Translations under genes and position numbers: made by a program | Source of the DNA: Verrucomicrobia bacterium UBA1263 | Lineage (GTDB): Bacteria; Verrucomicrobiota; Verrucomicrobiia; Limisphaerales; UBA1412 | DNA length: 15,972 nt | NCBI GenBank assembly: GCA_002308515.1 | Contig: DBVN01000052.1 | Location: 1-15,972 of the forward strand | Reading direction: 5' to 3' | Shown: piece by piece, positions 1 to 7,007 of the stretch | Layout of the letters: each line of letters begins with the position of its first letter | Position numbering within the stretch: the first letter of the stretch is position 1 | Notes under the pieces: generated by a model | What the model was told of the DNA's origin: nothing | Seen by the model: the letters and a program-made list of their open reading frames with translations, nothing else | The model's database searches: none

Positions 1-160
1 CCCCGTTGGGGGCAAGTTTAAAACATAATGTAACGTTAGGATATACGGCTATTTTAAATACCATAAAGCCCCGTTGGGGGCAAGTTTAAAACCCAGTCAT
101 TGGATTGAATGACTTGTTATTTGAAATACCATAAAGCCCCGTTGGAAACAATGTTAAAAC
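1..160. CRISPR. Edge of a CRISPR array (partial repeat, full repeat, degenerate terminal repeat)
   Basis: Three copies of one repeat end at 24, 92 and 160, an exact 68-bp period. The second copy (conserved block 51-92, at most 42 nt) contains a perfect hairpin GCCCC-GTTG-GGGGC and ends in GTTTAAAAC. The first copy is cut by the window edge. The third (119-160) matches 36 of 42 positions; five of its six differences lie at 146-153, which destroys the hairpin. The intervening segments (about 25-50 and 93-118) are unrelated, as spacers should be. True repeat length is probably 36-42 nt. Read on the minus strand the repeat starts GTTTTA and contains CTTTATGGTA, which resembles the Campylobacter jejuni type II-C repeat from memory. 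Read on the plus strand, a C-rich/G-rich hairpin followed by AAAAC also resembles some type VI repeats. No cas gene is visible here, so orientation and subtype stay open. Confidence 0.88.
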
Positions 161-395
161 GGAAAAGACCATTGAAACTTCTTCTAATAAGGGTTTGGAT
201 TAAATGGATAAAACATTTTTTATAATTTTTTAGGATCCCCCTATAGATGTCCTACCCCCTGTATTAAAATATCGCCTGAATGTAGGTATTGAAGCCTATA
301 TGCAATAACAAATGTTGTGTGTTAAAATAATTTAATACATTCATTATTAACGTATTATATTTAGAAAAATAGTGAAAGGATAAAGGTAAGATCGT
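161..395. other. AT-rich flank between CRISPR array and first gene
   Basis: This stretch contains no open reading frame that I can support, no further repeat copy at the expected 68-bp step, and no convincing anti-repeat. It becomes very AT-rich from about 290 onwards, which may serve as the promoter region of the gene at 396; a TATTAT hexamer sits at 353-358, but no matching -35 box is at the right distance. Confidence 0.4.
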
Positions 396-950
396 ATGTG
401 CGATGACATTAATCGAAAAACGTATGTTTTGGATCATATTTTTTATGAATTTGAAATGTATCTGATTACATATTATGAACTAAGTGTTTACACTTTCTTT
501 AAAAATCAGCTTACTAAAAACTTATTAATAGAAAGTCATCAGATACATTTAAGAATCCTCTTAGATTTCTTTTATATTATAAAAAAATTACCATCTACAA
601 TAGTTGTAACCGATATCTTAGCAAATTATACTCCTATTCAAAAAAATGGAGAGTTTTGGAATGCAAAGCGTATTATAAATAAATCTATAGCACATCTTAC
701 ATTTTCGAGAATTCCTCCTAAAAAAGGGAATAATCTAACCCAAAAAACACAAAAAAATATAAAAAAGATGTTCCCTATTATTAAAGAAAAAATAGAGAAT
801 TTCCTTTGCAACCTCAATGATGAAAATATTCCAATTGGACAATATAAGAAAAACATACAAGAATCATTGAAAGACAGCGATATCTTACTTAGAATCAATT
901 CGTTAAAAATGCTGATAAAACTACTGGAAAAGGTTTGGAATAACTTGTAA
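396..950 (+). CDS. Small all-alpha orphan protein next to CRISPR array, HEPN-like look
   Basis: A 184-residue cytoplasmic protein with no signal peptide or membrane segment. The start ATG follows an AAAGG Shine-Dalgarno-like sequence at 382-386. The sequence looks entirely helical. Conserved-looking features are HLRILLDFFY (about residues 51-60), a Trp-Asn pair near 88, and NKSIAHLTFSR (about 95-105), followed by a Lys-rich helical C-terminal third. The Asn/Arg...His arrangement in the middle helix is reminiscent of HEPN-fold proteins, which include many toxin and phage-defence RNases, but the canonical R-x4-6-H spacing is not met (the Arg is seven residues from the His). I do not recognise a named family with certainty. 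The gene stands alone, is far more AT-rich than the housekeeping genes to its right, and lies 235 bp from the CRISPR array, which suggests acquired, possibly defence-related DNA. Confidence 0.75.
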   Translation: MCDDINRKTYVLDHIFYEFEMYLITYYELSVYTFFKNQLTKNLLIESHQIHLRILLDFFYIIKKLPSTIVVTDILANYTPIQKNGEFWNAKRIINKSIAHLTFSRIPPKKGNNLTQKTQKNIKKMFPIIKEKIENFLCNLNDENIPIGQYKKNIQESLKDSDILLRINSLKMLIKLLEKVWNNL

Positions 951-1335
951 ATAAATACGTTAGAAAAAATAAAAGGATTCCACACTAATAGCGAGAAACA
1001 CTTTTTTTCACACTTTTCGCTATGCCTTATTCCTGAGGCAATACGATTGAAGAAGAGATATCTTGAGACTAACTGAGCGAAAAAAACAGCTCACTGTCTA
1101 GGAAACAATAAGCTGGTGAAAGCGCTGTAAAAGATGAATACAGCGAGCATCAGTGTGTCATGTTTTCGGTCTCACGTCAAACAGTAGATACCAAAAAAAT
1201 TGTAATATCTCAAAATCGTCATTAGAAATCCCAATCCTAATGGCGATTTTGGGTTTATTCATAACTCCGGTTTTCCCAAGCTTGAAATAGCATGAGAAAT
1301 CCACCACACTATCCTTTGTCAGATCAAGGCTGACG
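951..1335. other. 385-bp non-coding stretch with three hairpins
   Basis: No protein-coding frame here is convincing on either strand. Visible structure: an imperfect hairpin at 988-1023 (ATAGCGA / TCGCTAT arms with a T-rich loop), a perfect 7-bp hairpin at 1123-1129/1139-1145 (CGCTGTA / TACAGCG), and a long hairpin at 1211-1251. The order, two internal hairpins followed by a strong terminal one, would fit a small RNA gene read on the plus strand, but no conserved RNA family is recognisable and no clear promoter is seen. Confidence 0.35.
1211..1251 (+). terminator. 41-nt hairpin element A (terminator-like, repeated at 15292)
   Basis: The arms 1211-1225 and 1237-1251 form 15 consecutive pairs with a single G-U wobble (1219/1243) that pairs only in plus-strand RNA; the loop is 11 nt. 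The left arm starts CAAAATCG and the right arm ends CGATTTTG. This is the AAAA...TTTT layout of many intrinsic terminators, but the downstream U-run is short. A second element of identical length and similar sequence sits at 15292-15332. It lies 85 bp before nadD. Confidence 0.65.
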
Positions 1336-1917
1336 ATGATGAAGATCGGTATGTATGGCGGTTCCTTTGATCCCATCCACCTGGCGCATATACAGGTGGC
1401 GGAAGCTGTTTGCCGTCAGATGGAACTGGATCGTCTGTACTTCATCCCAGCGGCCCGCTCTCCCTTCAAGGCCGGACAGCAAAGCGCCCCGGCGGAACTG
1501 CGTCTGCAATGGATACGGCTGGCCATTAGCACACAACCTTCTTGGGAATCAGATACTTACGAGATTGAACAAGGCGGCATTTCCTATACCATTGACACTG
1601 TTCGGGAATACAGGAGACGTTTCCCCCAGGATCGGCTTTTCTACGTTATCGGCATGGATCACGCTCCCCTGCTGACACAATGGAAGGATGCTGATGAACT
1701 GGCAAAACTGGTTGAATTCGTCATTGTTACTCGCCCCGGAGAAAACACTCAAACACCTCCGCGGTCTTTCCGCTGGCATCTGCTGGATAATGTTCACTGC
1801 GATATTTCCTCCCGTGTCATCCGCGAGCGCATCGCCGCTGGACAAAGTGTTGAAAATCTGATGCCCCCGCAAGTGGCTAAAGCTGTTTTACTTTCAGGTG
1901 CTTATAAAAAGTATTGA
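1336..1917 (+). CDS. nadD: Nicotinate-nucleotide adenylyltransferase
   Basis: Transfers AMP from ATP to nicotinate mononucleotide, giving deamido-NAD in cytoplasmic NAD synthesis. The 193-residue length is normal for NadD. The N-terminal nucleotide-binding signature is intact: GGSFDPIHLAH at 8-18 with the paired catalytic His15 and His18. GMDHAPLLTQW (106-116) is the family's G-x-D...W segment, and ISSRVIRERI (157-166) is the C-terminal ISSxxIR phosphate-binding motif. Two adjacent ATGs exist (1336 and 1339); AAGG at 1326-1329 is compatible with either. No obg, rsfS or proA partner, frequent neighbours of nadD in other bacteria, is present; the next gene is an unrelated exported protein 63 bp downstream. 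The region upstream is accessory DNA, so this gene may mark the return to core chromosome. Confidence 0.95.
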   Translation: MMKIGMYGGSFDPIHLAHIQVAEAVCRQMELDRLYFIPAARSPFKAGQQSAPAELRLQWIRLAISTQPSWESDTYEIEQGGISYTIDTVREYRRRFPQDRLFYVIGMDHAPLLTQWKDADELAKLVEFVIVTRPGENTQTPPRSFRWHLLDNVHCDISSRVIRERIAAGQSVENLMPPQVAKAVLLSGAYKKY

Positions 1918-1980
1918 AATTTTTTTGCAAAAGTTTTTGAATATTGGACGTTTCTAAGCCGTCTAATGATGGCATTTTGA

Positions 1981-3345
1981 ATGTTTTTTATGAAAAATTC
2001 TAAAAATTTCTGGTTAAAAGCCGGTGCTGCCCTGGTTGCAGCGTGTTTTGCGTTCTCCGTCCAAGCCGCGGATAAAAAAATCCTTGTAGTCTCTGTCACA
2101 AAGGGATTTGTGCATGATGTCATTCCCGATGTGAATGACATGGTGGCGAAACTCGCCAAGGATAGCGGTCAATTTGACGTTACATTCGTGAAAACAGATG
2201 AAGATATGGCCAAATACATGACTATGGAATCTCTGCAAAAATATGACGGCGTTTTCTTCAACAACACTACCGGCGATCTGCCGTTGCCTGACAGACAGGG
2301 CTTTATCAACTGGATCGCCTCCGGTAAGGGATATGTGGGCGTTCACTCTGCCACAGACACTTTTGCGGGATTCCCTCCCTACACGGAAATGGTCGGCGGT
2401 CTGTTCCTGACTCATCGCAATCAAGCAACTGTCTCCCCCATTATTGAAGATCCCAACCATCCTATCCTGGAAGGTTTTCCTAAAGATCTGAAAGTACATG
2501 ACGAGATCTATCTCCTCCAGAAATTCCATCGCGAGACCGTTCACGGTCTGCTGACTCTGGACAAACGCCCGAATGACGGCAGCGAAGATGCCAATCAGCC
2601 GGGTGACTACACCATCGCCTACTGCAAGAACTGGGGACAAGGCCGCGTGTTCTACACCTCTCTGGGCCATCGCAAAGACGTTGTGGCCACCGACTGGTAT
2701 CAGAGACACGTCCTCCAGGGCATCCAATGGTCCTTAGGTCTCATTGACGGCGACCCCAGTCCCACCAGCAAATGGCTCAAACTCAGTGACGAAGAAGTGG
2801 CTGATGGATTCGTTCCTCTGTTCAACGGCTGCGATCTGACCGGCTGGCACTACCGCAGAGCCGATGGTTACAAGAGCTGGAGCGCACAGAACGGAATGCT
2901 GGTCAACCGCATCCCGAAAAACGGACACGGCACCGACCTGGTCACCAACAAGAAATACCGCGACTTCATCGTCCGCTATGAATACATGGTTCCCGAAGGC
3001 TCCAACAGCGGTTTCTATCTGCGCGGACGTCATGAGATCCAAGTCCTGGGCGAAGCTGCTGACGCCAAACCGGAAAAGATCGGCGACAACGCCATCTATA
3101 ACCACACCGCGCCCAGCGTGAAAGCCTCCAAGAAACCGGGTGAGTGGAACACTGTGGAAGCCATCGTCAAAGGCAACAAAGTCACTGTTACCGTCAATGG
3201 CAAGAAAGTCCATGACAACCTGACTGTGGATCGCGCCACCGGCAGCGAACTCGACGGCAATGTGAACGATCCGGGTTCCTTCTTCGTGCAGGGCGATCAC
3301 GGCAACGTGGCCTTCCGCAATATGCGCGTGAAAGAATTGAAATAA
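1981..3345 (+). CDS. Exported ThuA-domain + 3-keto-disaccharide hydrolase (DUF1080) fusion
   Basis: A 454-residue exported two-domain protein. A signal peptide occupies about residues 1-30 (basic start, hydrophobic AGAALVAACFAF, then VQA). Residues ~32-252 are a ThuA-like glutamine-amidotransferase-fold domain, with VGVHSATDTF (119-128) and GRVFYTSLGHR (221-231). Residues ~272-453 are the DUF1080/3-keto-disaccharide-hydrolase domain: FNGCDLTGW (281-289), SNSGFYLRGRHEIQVL (341-356), and a closing HGNVAFRNMRVKEL strand. The combination is common in Planctomycetota, Verrucomicrobiota and Bacteroidota, where it is linked to carbohydrate breakdown through 3-keto-sugars; substrate unknown. The protein should act in the periplasm. 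The frame opens with two ATGs nine bases apart (1981 and 1990); the second gives a more typical signal peptide. No Shine-Dalgarno is evident. A strong terminator follows, so it is the last gene of its transcript. Confidence 0.9.
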   Translation: MFFMKNSKNFWLKAGAALVAACFAFSVQAADKKILVVSVTKGFVHDVIPDVNDMVAKLAKDSGQFDVTFVKTDEDMAKYMTMESLQKYDGVFFNNTTGDLPLPDRQGFINWIASGKGYVGVHSATDTFAGFPPYTEMVGGLFLTHRNQATVSPIIEDPNHPILEGFPKDLKVHDEIYLLQKFHRETVHGLLTLDKRPNDGSEDANQPGDYTIAYCKNWGQGRVFYTSLGHRKDVVATDWYQRHVLQGIQWSLGLIDGDPSPTSKWLKLSDEEVADGFVPLFNGCDLTGWHYRRADGYKSWSAQNGMLVNRIPKNGHGTDLVTNKKYRDFIVRYEYMVPEGSNSGFYLRGRHEIQVLGEAADAKPEKIGDNAIYNHTAPSVKASKKPGEWNTVEAIVKGNKVTVTVNGKKVHDNLTVDRATGSELDGNVNDPGSFFVQGDHGNVAFRNMRVKELK

Positions 3346-3372
3346 ATAATTCTTTATAGAATTTAATGCAGT

Positions 3373-3405
3373 GGGGTGGAAATGCTTCCACCCCTTTTCT
3401 TTCTT
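3373..3405 (+). terminator. Intrinsic terminator after ThuA/DUF1080 gene
   Basis: A perfect 9-bp GC-rich stem (GGGGTGGAA at 3373-3381, TTCCACCCC at 3386-3394) with an ATGC tetraloop is followed directly by TTTTCTTTCTT. It lies 27 bp after the stop codon and separates the upstream gene from the glycan cluster. Confidence 0.9.
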
Positions 3406-3432
3406 GCGTTACAGTCTGGATTTGATTAAAAT
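3404..3432 (+). promoter_or_regulatory. Predicted promoter of the glycan cluster
   Basis: TTGCGT (3404-3409) and TAAAAT (3427-3432) are separated by 17 bp, ideal for a sigma-70-type promoter. It lies just after a terminator and before the flippase, with a leader of about 85 nt that contains the palindrome GCAGCTGC. The same TTGC-T / TAAAAT pairing recurs in front of the porin gene. Confidence 0.5.
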
Positions 3433-3524
3433 AGAAACTGTCCGTGGCAGCTGCGGATATTTTTGCTCCCTATGCAAAGCCCGAAAGTAAGATAGAATAA
3501 ATCATCGGGAGTACCAAACAAAGA

Positions 3525-5060
3525 GTGAAACTCAAAGGGAATAATCTAATCATCGTCAACATACTGGCAACGTATGCGCGTATGCTCTTAGTTGTCGGGA
3601 TAGGGCTGTTCAGCACTCGCTGGGTATTGCAGTCTTTAGGCAAAGAGGATTTCGGTCTCTATTCGGTCGTTGGTGGATTGATCGGTTTCATGATGTTCAT
3701 TGGAAGCTCAATGAACACCAGTGTGCTGAGATTTTATGCATACTCCATTGGACAAGGGGATCCGGAGGGAATCAAACGCTGGTTCAATACGGCTTTCGTA
3801 TCCTTTGGCATATTTTCGGTACTACTGGTAACTTTTGGGGTGCCTATAGGGCATTATCTGATCAACAATGTAATGACGATTCCCCCAGGACGCGTTCAAA
3901 CTTGTTTATGGGTGTATGATCTTTCTATTGTAAGTGCTGTAAGCACTTTGATATCCATTCCATATATTGGAATGATGGTCGCAGCACAAAGGATTTTTGA
4001 ACTCTCGTTATGGGGAATGTTGTCTTCCTTGTTTTCTTTCTGCCTGGCTTGGTACTTATTGCGAGCAACTGGCAATTTATTGCTGATCTACGCGATAGGA
4101 TTGGTTCTGATTAAACTGCTGCTAGATTTGATTCAGGTCATTCGGGCACAGTGGATTTTCAAAGCTTGTCACCTTAATCGCAGCTATTGGTTTGACAAAA
4201 AACAATTTAAAGAACTTTTCGCATTCGTAGGGTGGGATTTTTTCGGCGGTCTGGGCTACATGGTTCGATTCCAAGGAACCGCGTTTCTCATCAACATATT
4301 CTCCGGACCAACAGTAAACGCAGCTTATGGTGTCGCAAATCAAGTAGCTAAGCAAACTGGCAATATAACAGGGGCGTTACTGGGAGCCATATCCCCAGAA
4401 ATCACAGCAAGGGAAGGTGCAGGCAACAGAGACAGAATGATTTCACTTTCACTGAGAACAAGTAAATTTGCAGTCCTTTTAACATACCTGTGGCTGATCC
4501 CGCTTTTTATCGAAATAGACTATGTTCTAGAACTTTGGCTGAAAGAGGTGCCGGAACACGCTGGAATCTTTTGTCGTTTTGTCCTATTAGCTTTTTTATT
4601 TGATACAGCAACAAAAGGATATCGCAGCGCAGTATTAGCTGTAGGAAACATAAAAAAATTTCAATTAACCTTGGGTACTATCTTAGTACTGACCTTTCCG
4701 ATAGTATGGTGTATTTATAAATTAACAGGATCACCCAATCTGGCAGTAAGCACCGTAGCATTCACCGCAGGTGTACATAGCCTTGGCAGAGTCTATTGGG
4801 TGAAACAACTGTTGAATGTGCCTTATTCGTACTGGATAAAAGGTGTATTTGTAAAATCCTTGCAGGTCTTAATATTGTCTCTTATCGTCTCTTTATTATT
4901 GAAGCACTGGATGAATTCCTCTTTTGGCTTTTTGATTTTGCTATCAGCAATTAGCTTCATCACCACCTGTATGTCGAGCTGGTTCTTTGGATTGGATGAA
5001 ACTGAAAAAGGTTTCATAAGAGAAAAAATCAGACAGCTGATAAAACGCGTATTGTCTTGA
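3525..5060 (+). CDS. Wzx-like oligosaccharide flippase (MOP superfamily)
   Basis: A 511-residue polytopic inner-membrane protein, with hydrophobic stretches throughout consistent with 12-14 transmembrane helices. The N-terminal part, with YARMLLVVGIGLFSTRWVLQ and then GKEDFGLYSVVGG (about residues 39-51), is characteristic of the polysaccharide-exporter branch of the MOP/MVF flippases that turn undecaprenyl-linked oligosaccharides across the inner membrane. The start is a GTG; the next in-frame ATG is 18 codons on, inside the first membrane helix, so GTG is preferred. A weak GGGAG lies 12 bases before it. It is the first gene of a four-gene plus-strand cluster with three glycosyltransferases, 19 bp before the next gene. 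The role in export of a surface glycan (O-antigen, capsule or a short oligosaccharide) follows from family and context; the glycan itself is unknown. Confidence 0.88.
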   Translation: MKLKGNNLIIVNILATYARMLLVVGIGLFSTRWVLQSLGKEDFGLYSVVGGLIGFMMFIGSSMNTSVLRFYAYSIGQGDPEGIKRWFNTAFVSFGIFSVLLVTFGVPIGHYLINNVMTIPPGRVQTCLWVYDLSIVSAVSTLISIPYIGMMVAAQRIFELSLWGMLSSLFSFCLAWYLLRATGNLLLIYAIGLVLIKLLLDLIQVIRAQWIFKACHLNRSYWFDKKQFKELFAFVGWDFFGGLGYMVRFQGTAFLINIFSGPTVNAAYGVANQVAKQTGNITGALLGAISPEITAREGAGNRDRMISLSLRTSKFAVLLTYLWLIPLFIEIDYVLELWLKEVPEHAGIFCRFVLLAFLFDTATKGYRSAVLAVGNIKKFQLTLGTILVLTFPIVWCIYKLTGSPNLAVSTVAFTAGVHSLGRVYWVKQLLNVPYSYWIKGVFVKSLQVLILSLIVSLLLKHWMNSSFGFLILLSAISFITTCMSSWFFGLDETEKGFIREKIRQLIKRVLS

Positions 5061-5079
5061 AAATCATTTTATATAAAGA

Positions 5080-6081
5080 ATGGATCCATCCCTAATAACG
5101 ATCGCAGTAGCTGTTTATAACGCAGAAAAGTACTTGAGAGACTGTATGGATTCCGTGGTCAATCAGACCTATCAGAATCTGGAAATCATCTGTGTCAATG
5201 ACTGCTCAACGGATAAATCATTGGAAATACTTGAGGAATACGCGGCTAAGGATAGACGAATAAAAATCATCACCAACTCGCAAAATTCCGGTTTAGGGGT
5301 TACCCGCAATGTGGGAATAGACGCTGCACATGGAGAGTATGTTCTTTTCATAGACAGCGATGACTGGCTGGATCTGACGGCATGTGAGAAATTGCTCTCA
5401 AAAGCGAAGGAGAATAATTCTGATATAGTGTTTTTTTCTGCGTACTTGGTAAATGGTGATGAAAAAAAAGAGTGGAAGCAGTTCTGTGATGTTCCCTGTC
5501 CTTTAAGTTTGGAAGGTCGAAAAGCATTGCTTAGAAAAACTCGTCCTCATACCTGGTCTAAATTGTGGAAATTGGAGTTTATAACGAAAAAGGGAATCCG
5601 ATTCCCGGATTTTCGCAAGTCTCAAGATCAGAAACCACACTGGATGGTCTGCTTGCTGGCGGAGAAAGTCGCGTTTGAAACAGAGTGTCTTTATTATTAC
5701 CGATGCCACGAAGCACAGGCCATTCTGTGTACAGACAGGCGATTGATGCTGGTGGTGGATGTCTATGACGATATTGAAGAATATTTAAAACGAGAAAAGT
5801 TTTATTCACTTTATAAAAAAGAATTTCTTCAAAAGAAATTTGAACATTATGATTATACCTTTTTTAACATCAATGTTCAATTTAGAGATGAGCTTTTAAA
5901 GAAGATAAAAATTTCATTCGCCGATAAGTTCTTTTTGTTAACACAATATACTTCATTCAAACATGGGGTATTTTTAGCTTTCATGAAATTCCCGTTTATA
6001 AGAGTGTTTGATAATTTAAGGAGAGGACTATATCGTAAATGCAAAATTGCCATTAAGAGGATTTTCTCCACAGTTACTTAG
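5080..6081 (+). CDS. Family 2 glycosyltransferase
   Basis: A 333-residue soluble or membrane-associated GT-A enzyme. The N-terminal ~110 residues hold the whole GT2 signature: ITIAVAVYNAEKYLRDCMDS, the nucleotide-sugar motif NDCSTD (40-45), NSGLGVTRNVGI (69-80) and the metal-binding DSDD (92-95) in GEYVLFIDSDDW. This part resembles enzymes that add single sugars to lipid-linked glycans, such as WcaA-type proteins. The C-terminal two thirds are helical and basic, with hydrophobic segments near the end that may dock at the membrane. Only AAAGA precedes the ATG, so translation may be coupled to the flippase 19 bp upstream. Donor and acceptor sugars cannot be read from the sequence. Confidence 0.9.
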   Translation: MDPSLITIAVAVYNAEKYLRDCMDSVVNQTYQNLEIICVNDCSTDKSLEILEEYAAKDRRIKIITNSQNSGLGVTRNVGIDAAHGEYVLFIDSDDWLDLTACEKLLSKAKENNSDIVFFSAYLVNGDEKKEWKQFCDVPCPLSLEGRKALLRKTRPHTWSKLWKLEFITKKGIRFPDFRKSQDQKPHWMVCLLAEKVAFETECLYYYRCHEAQAILCTDRRLMLVVDVYDDIEEYLKREKFYSLYKKEFLQKKFEHYDYTFFNINVQFRDELLKKIKISFADKFFLLTQYTSFKHGVFLAFMKFPFIRVFDNLRRGLYRKCKIAIKRIFSTVT

Positions 6082-6115
6082 AGTGTGGAAAACTTACAAA
6101 AAGGAGACAGCAAAA

Positions 6116-6148
6116 ATGTATTGCACAGGCTGTTTAAAAATTGTATAA
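6116..6148 (+). CDS. Possible 10-residue leader peptide before GT32
   Basis: An ATG at 6116 is preceded at ideal distance by AAAAAGGAGA (from 6099), the best Shine-Dalgarno in the cluster, and opens a 10-codon frame (MYCTGCLKIV) ended by TAA. It lies in the 109-bp gap before the GT32 gene, which itself has no Shine-Dalgarno. It could be a translated leader, the remnant of a decayed gene start, or chance. No homology can be judged at this length. Confidence 0.25.
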   Translation: MYCTGCLKIV

Positions 6149-6190
6149 GATTCACGCGTTGTTTTTATTGTATTTTCATATATTGAACAA

Positions 6191-6928
6191 ATGATACCAA
6201 AGAAAATTCACTATTGTTGGTTTGGCGGAAAACCACTTCCTAAATTAGCTAAAAAATGCATAAATTCATGGAAAAAATATTGTCCAGATTTTGAGATAAT
6301 CCGTTGGGACGAATCCAATTTTGATTTAAATATTTGTCCATTTGTCAGAGAAGCATACGATGCAAAAATGTATGCATTTGTAGCGGATTATGCACGTTTC
6401 TATGCACTTTATAATGAAGGGGGGATTTATATGGATACGGATGAAGAAGTGATAAAACCACTGGATGTTTTTTTATCTGAAAAGGCATTTCTCGGTTTTG
6501 AGCATGAAGATCGAATTCAAGCAGGGATTGTTGGCAATGAGAAAAATGGACAATGGATCCTTGAAAATCTCCAACACTATATCGATCGTCATTTCCTTAA
6601 AGAAGACGGTAGTTACGATACCACTCCAATTGGTGCTATCATTACTAAAAATTTGTCAAAATATGGATTTATTCCGAATAATAAAAAGCAAACACTTTCA
6701 TGCGGAGTCACACTTTATCCTACAGATTATTTTTGTCCGATGGATTATAAAAAAGGAATATTCTCTTTAACAAAAAAGGCTTATACTATCCATCATTATG
6801 CTGCTTCTTGGTTGGAAAAAAACAAAAAATCCATATTTGTACATCGTCTTTTGGGCGATAATTTCTATTATAGCACTCCATATTATAGAATGCGTAATTT
6901 ATATAAAAAAATATTTGAAAAGCAGTAA
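6191..6928 (+). CDS. GT32-type glycosyltransferase (capsular polysaccharide type)
   Basis: A 245-residue protein of the glycosyltransferase sugar-binding (DXD) family, the bacterial branch related to yeast Och1. It opens with IPKKIHYCWFGGKPLP, the family hallmark, followed by SWKKYCPDFEIIRWDE (26-41). The run AFVADYARFYALYNEGGIY ends in MDTDEEV, where Asp82-Thr83-Asp84 is the metal/nucleotide-sugar DXD motif. Near the C-terminus, IHHYAASWL is also typical of the family. Full length for this family. The gene is much more AT-rich than its neighbours and has no Shine-Dalgarno (TATTGAACAA before ATG), suggesting separate acquisition within the cluster. It should transfer a single sugar to the growing lipid-linked glycan in the cytoplasm; specificity unknown. 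Confidence 0.9.
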   Translation: MIPKKIHYCWFGGKPLPKLAKKCINSWKKYCPDFEIIRWDESNFDLNICPFVREAYDAKMYAFVADYARFYALYNEGGIYMDTDEEVIKPLDVFLSEKAFLGFEHEDRIQAGIVGNEKNGQWILENLQHYIDRHFLKEDGSYDTTPIGAIITKNLSKYGFIPNNKKQTLSCGVTLYPTDYFCPMDYKKGIFSLTKKAYTIHHYAASWLEKNKKSIFVHRLLGDNFYYSTPYYRMRNLYKKIFEKQ

Positions 6929-7007
6929 ACCATCTATTCTCCTAAATAATTTATTCACAACGAGAAAGAAATATCTGTTTTAAATATTTTTTCACTAATG
7001 CATTGAA

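Noticed and set aside
1175..1200. Minus-strand GGTATCTACTGTTTGACG, loosely like a Cas12a direct repeat
   Set aside because: Single copy, no pairing partner for a Cas12a-type stem, and no relation to the repeat at 1-160.
161..1335. tracrRNA anti-repeat for the CRISPR repeat
   Set aside because: Only 6-base matches such as ATACCA or AAATAC were found; no stretch of repeat complementarity long enough to support a tracrRNA.
1252..1335. NAD-type riboswitch before nadD
   Set aside because: No recognisable aptamer; the 84 bases before the start show no strong structure.
2014..2727. 237-codon minus-strand frame inside the ThuA/DUF1080 gene
   Set aside because: Shadow of a well-supported coding frame; no domain or signal.
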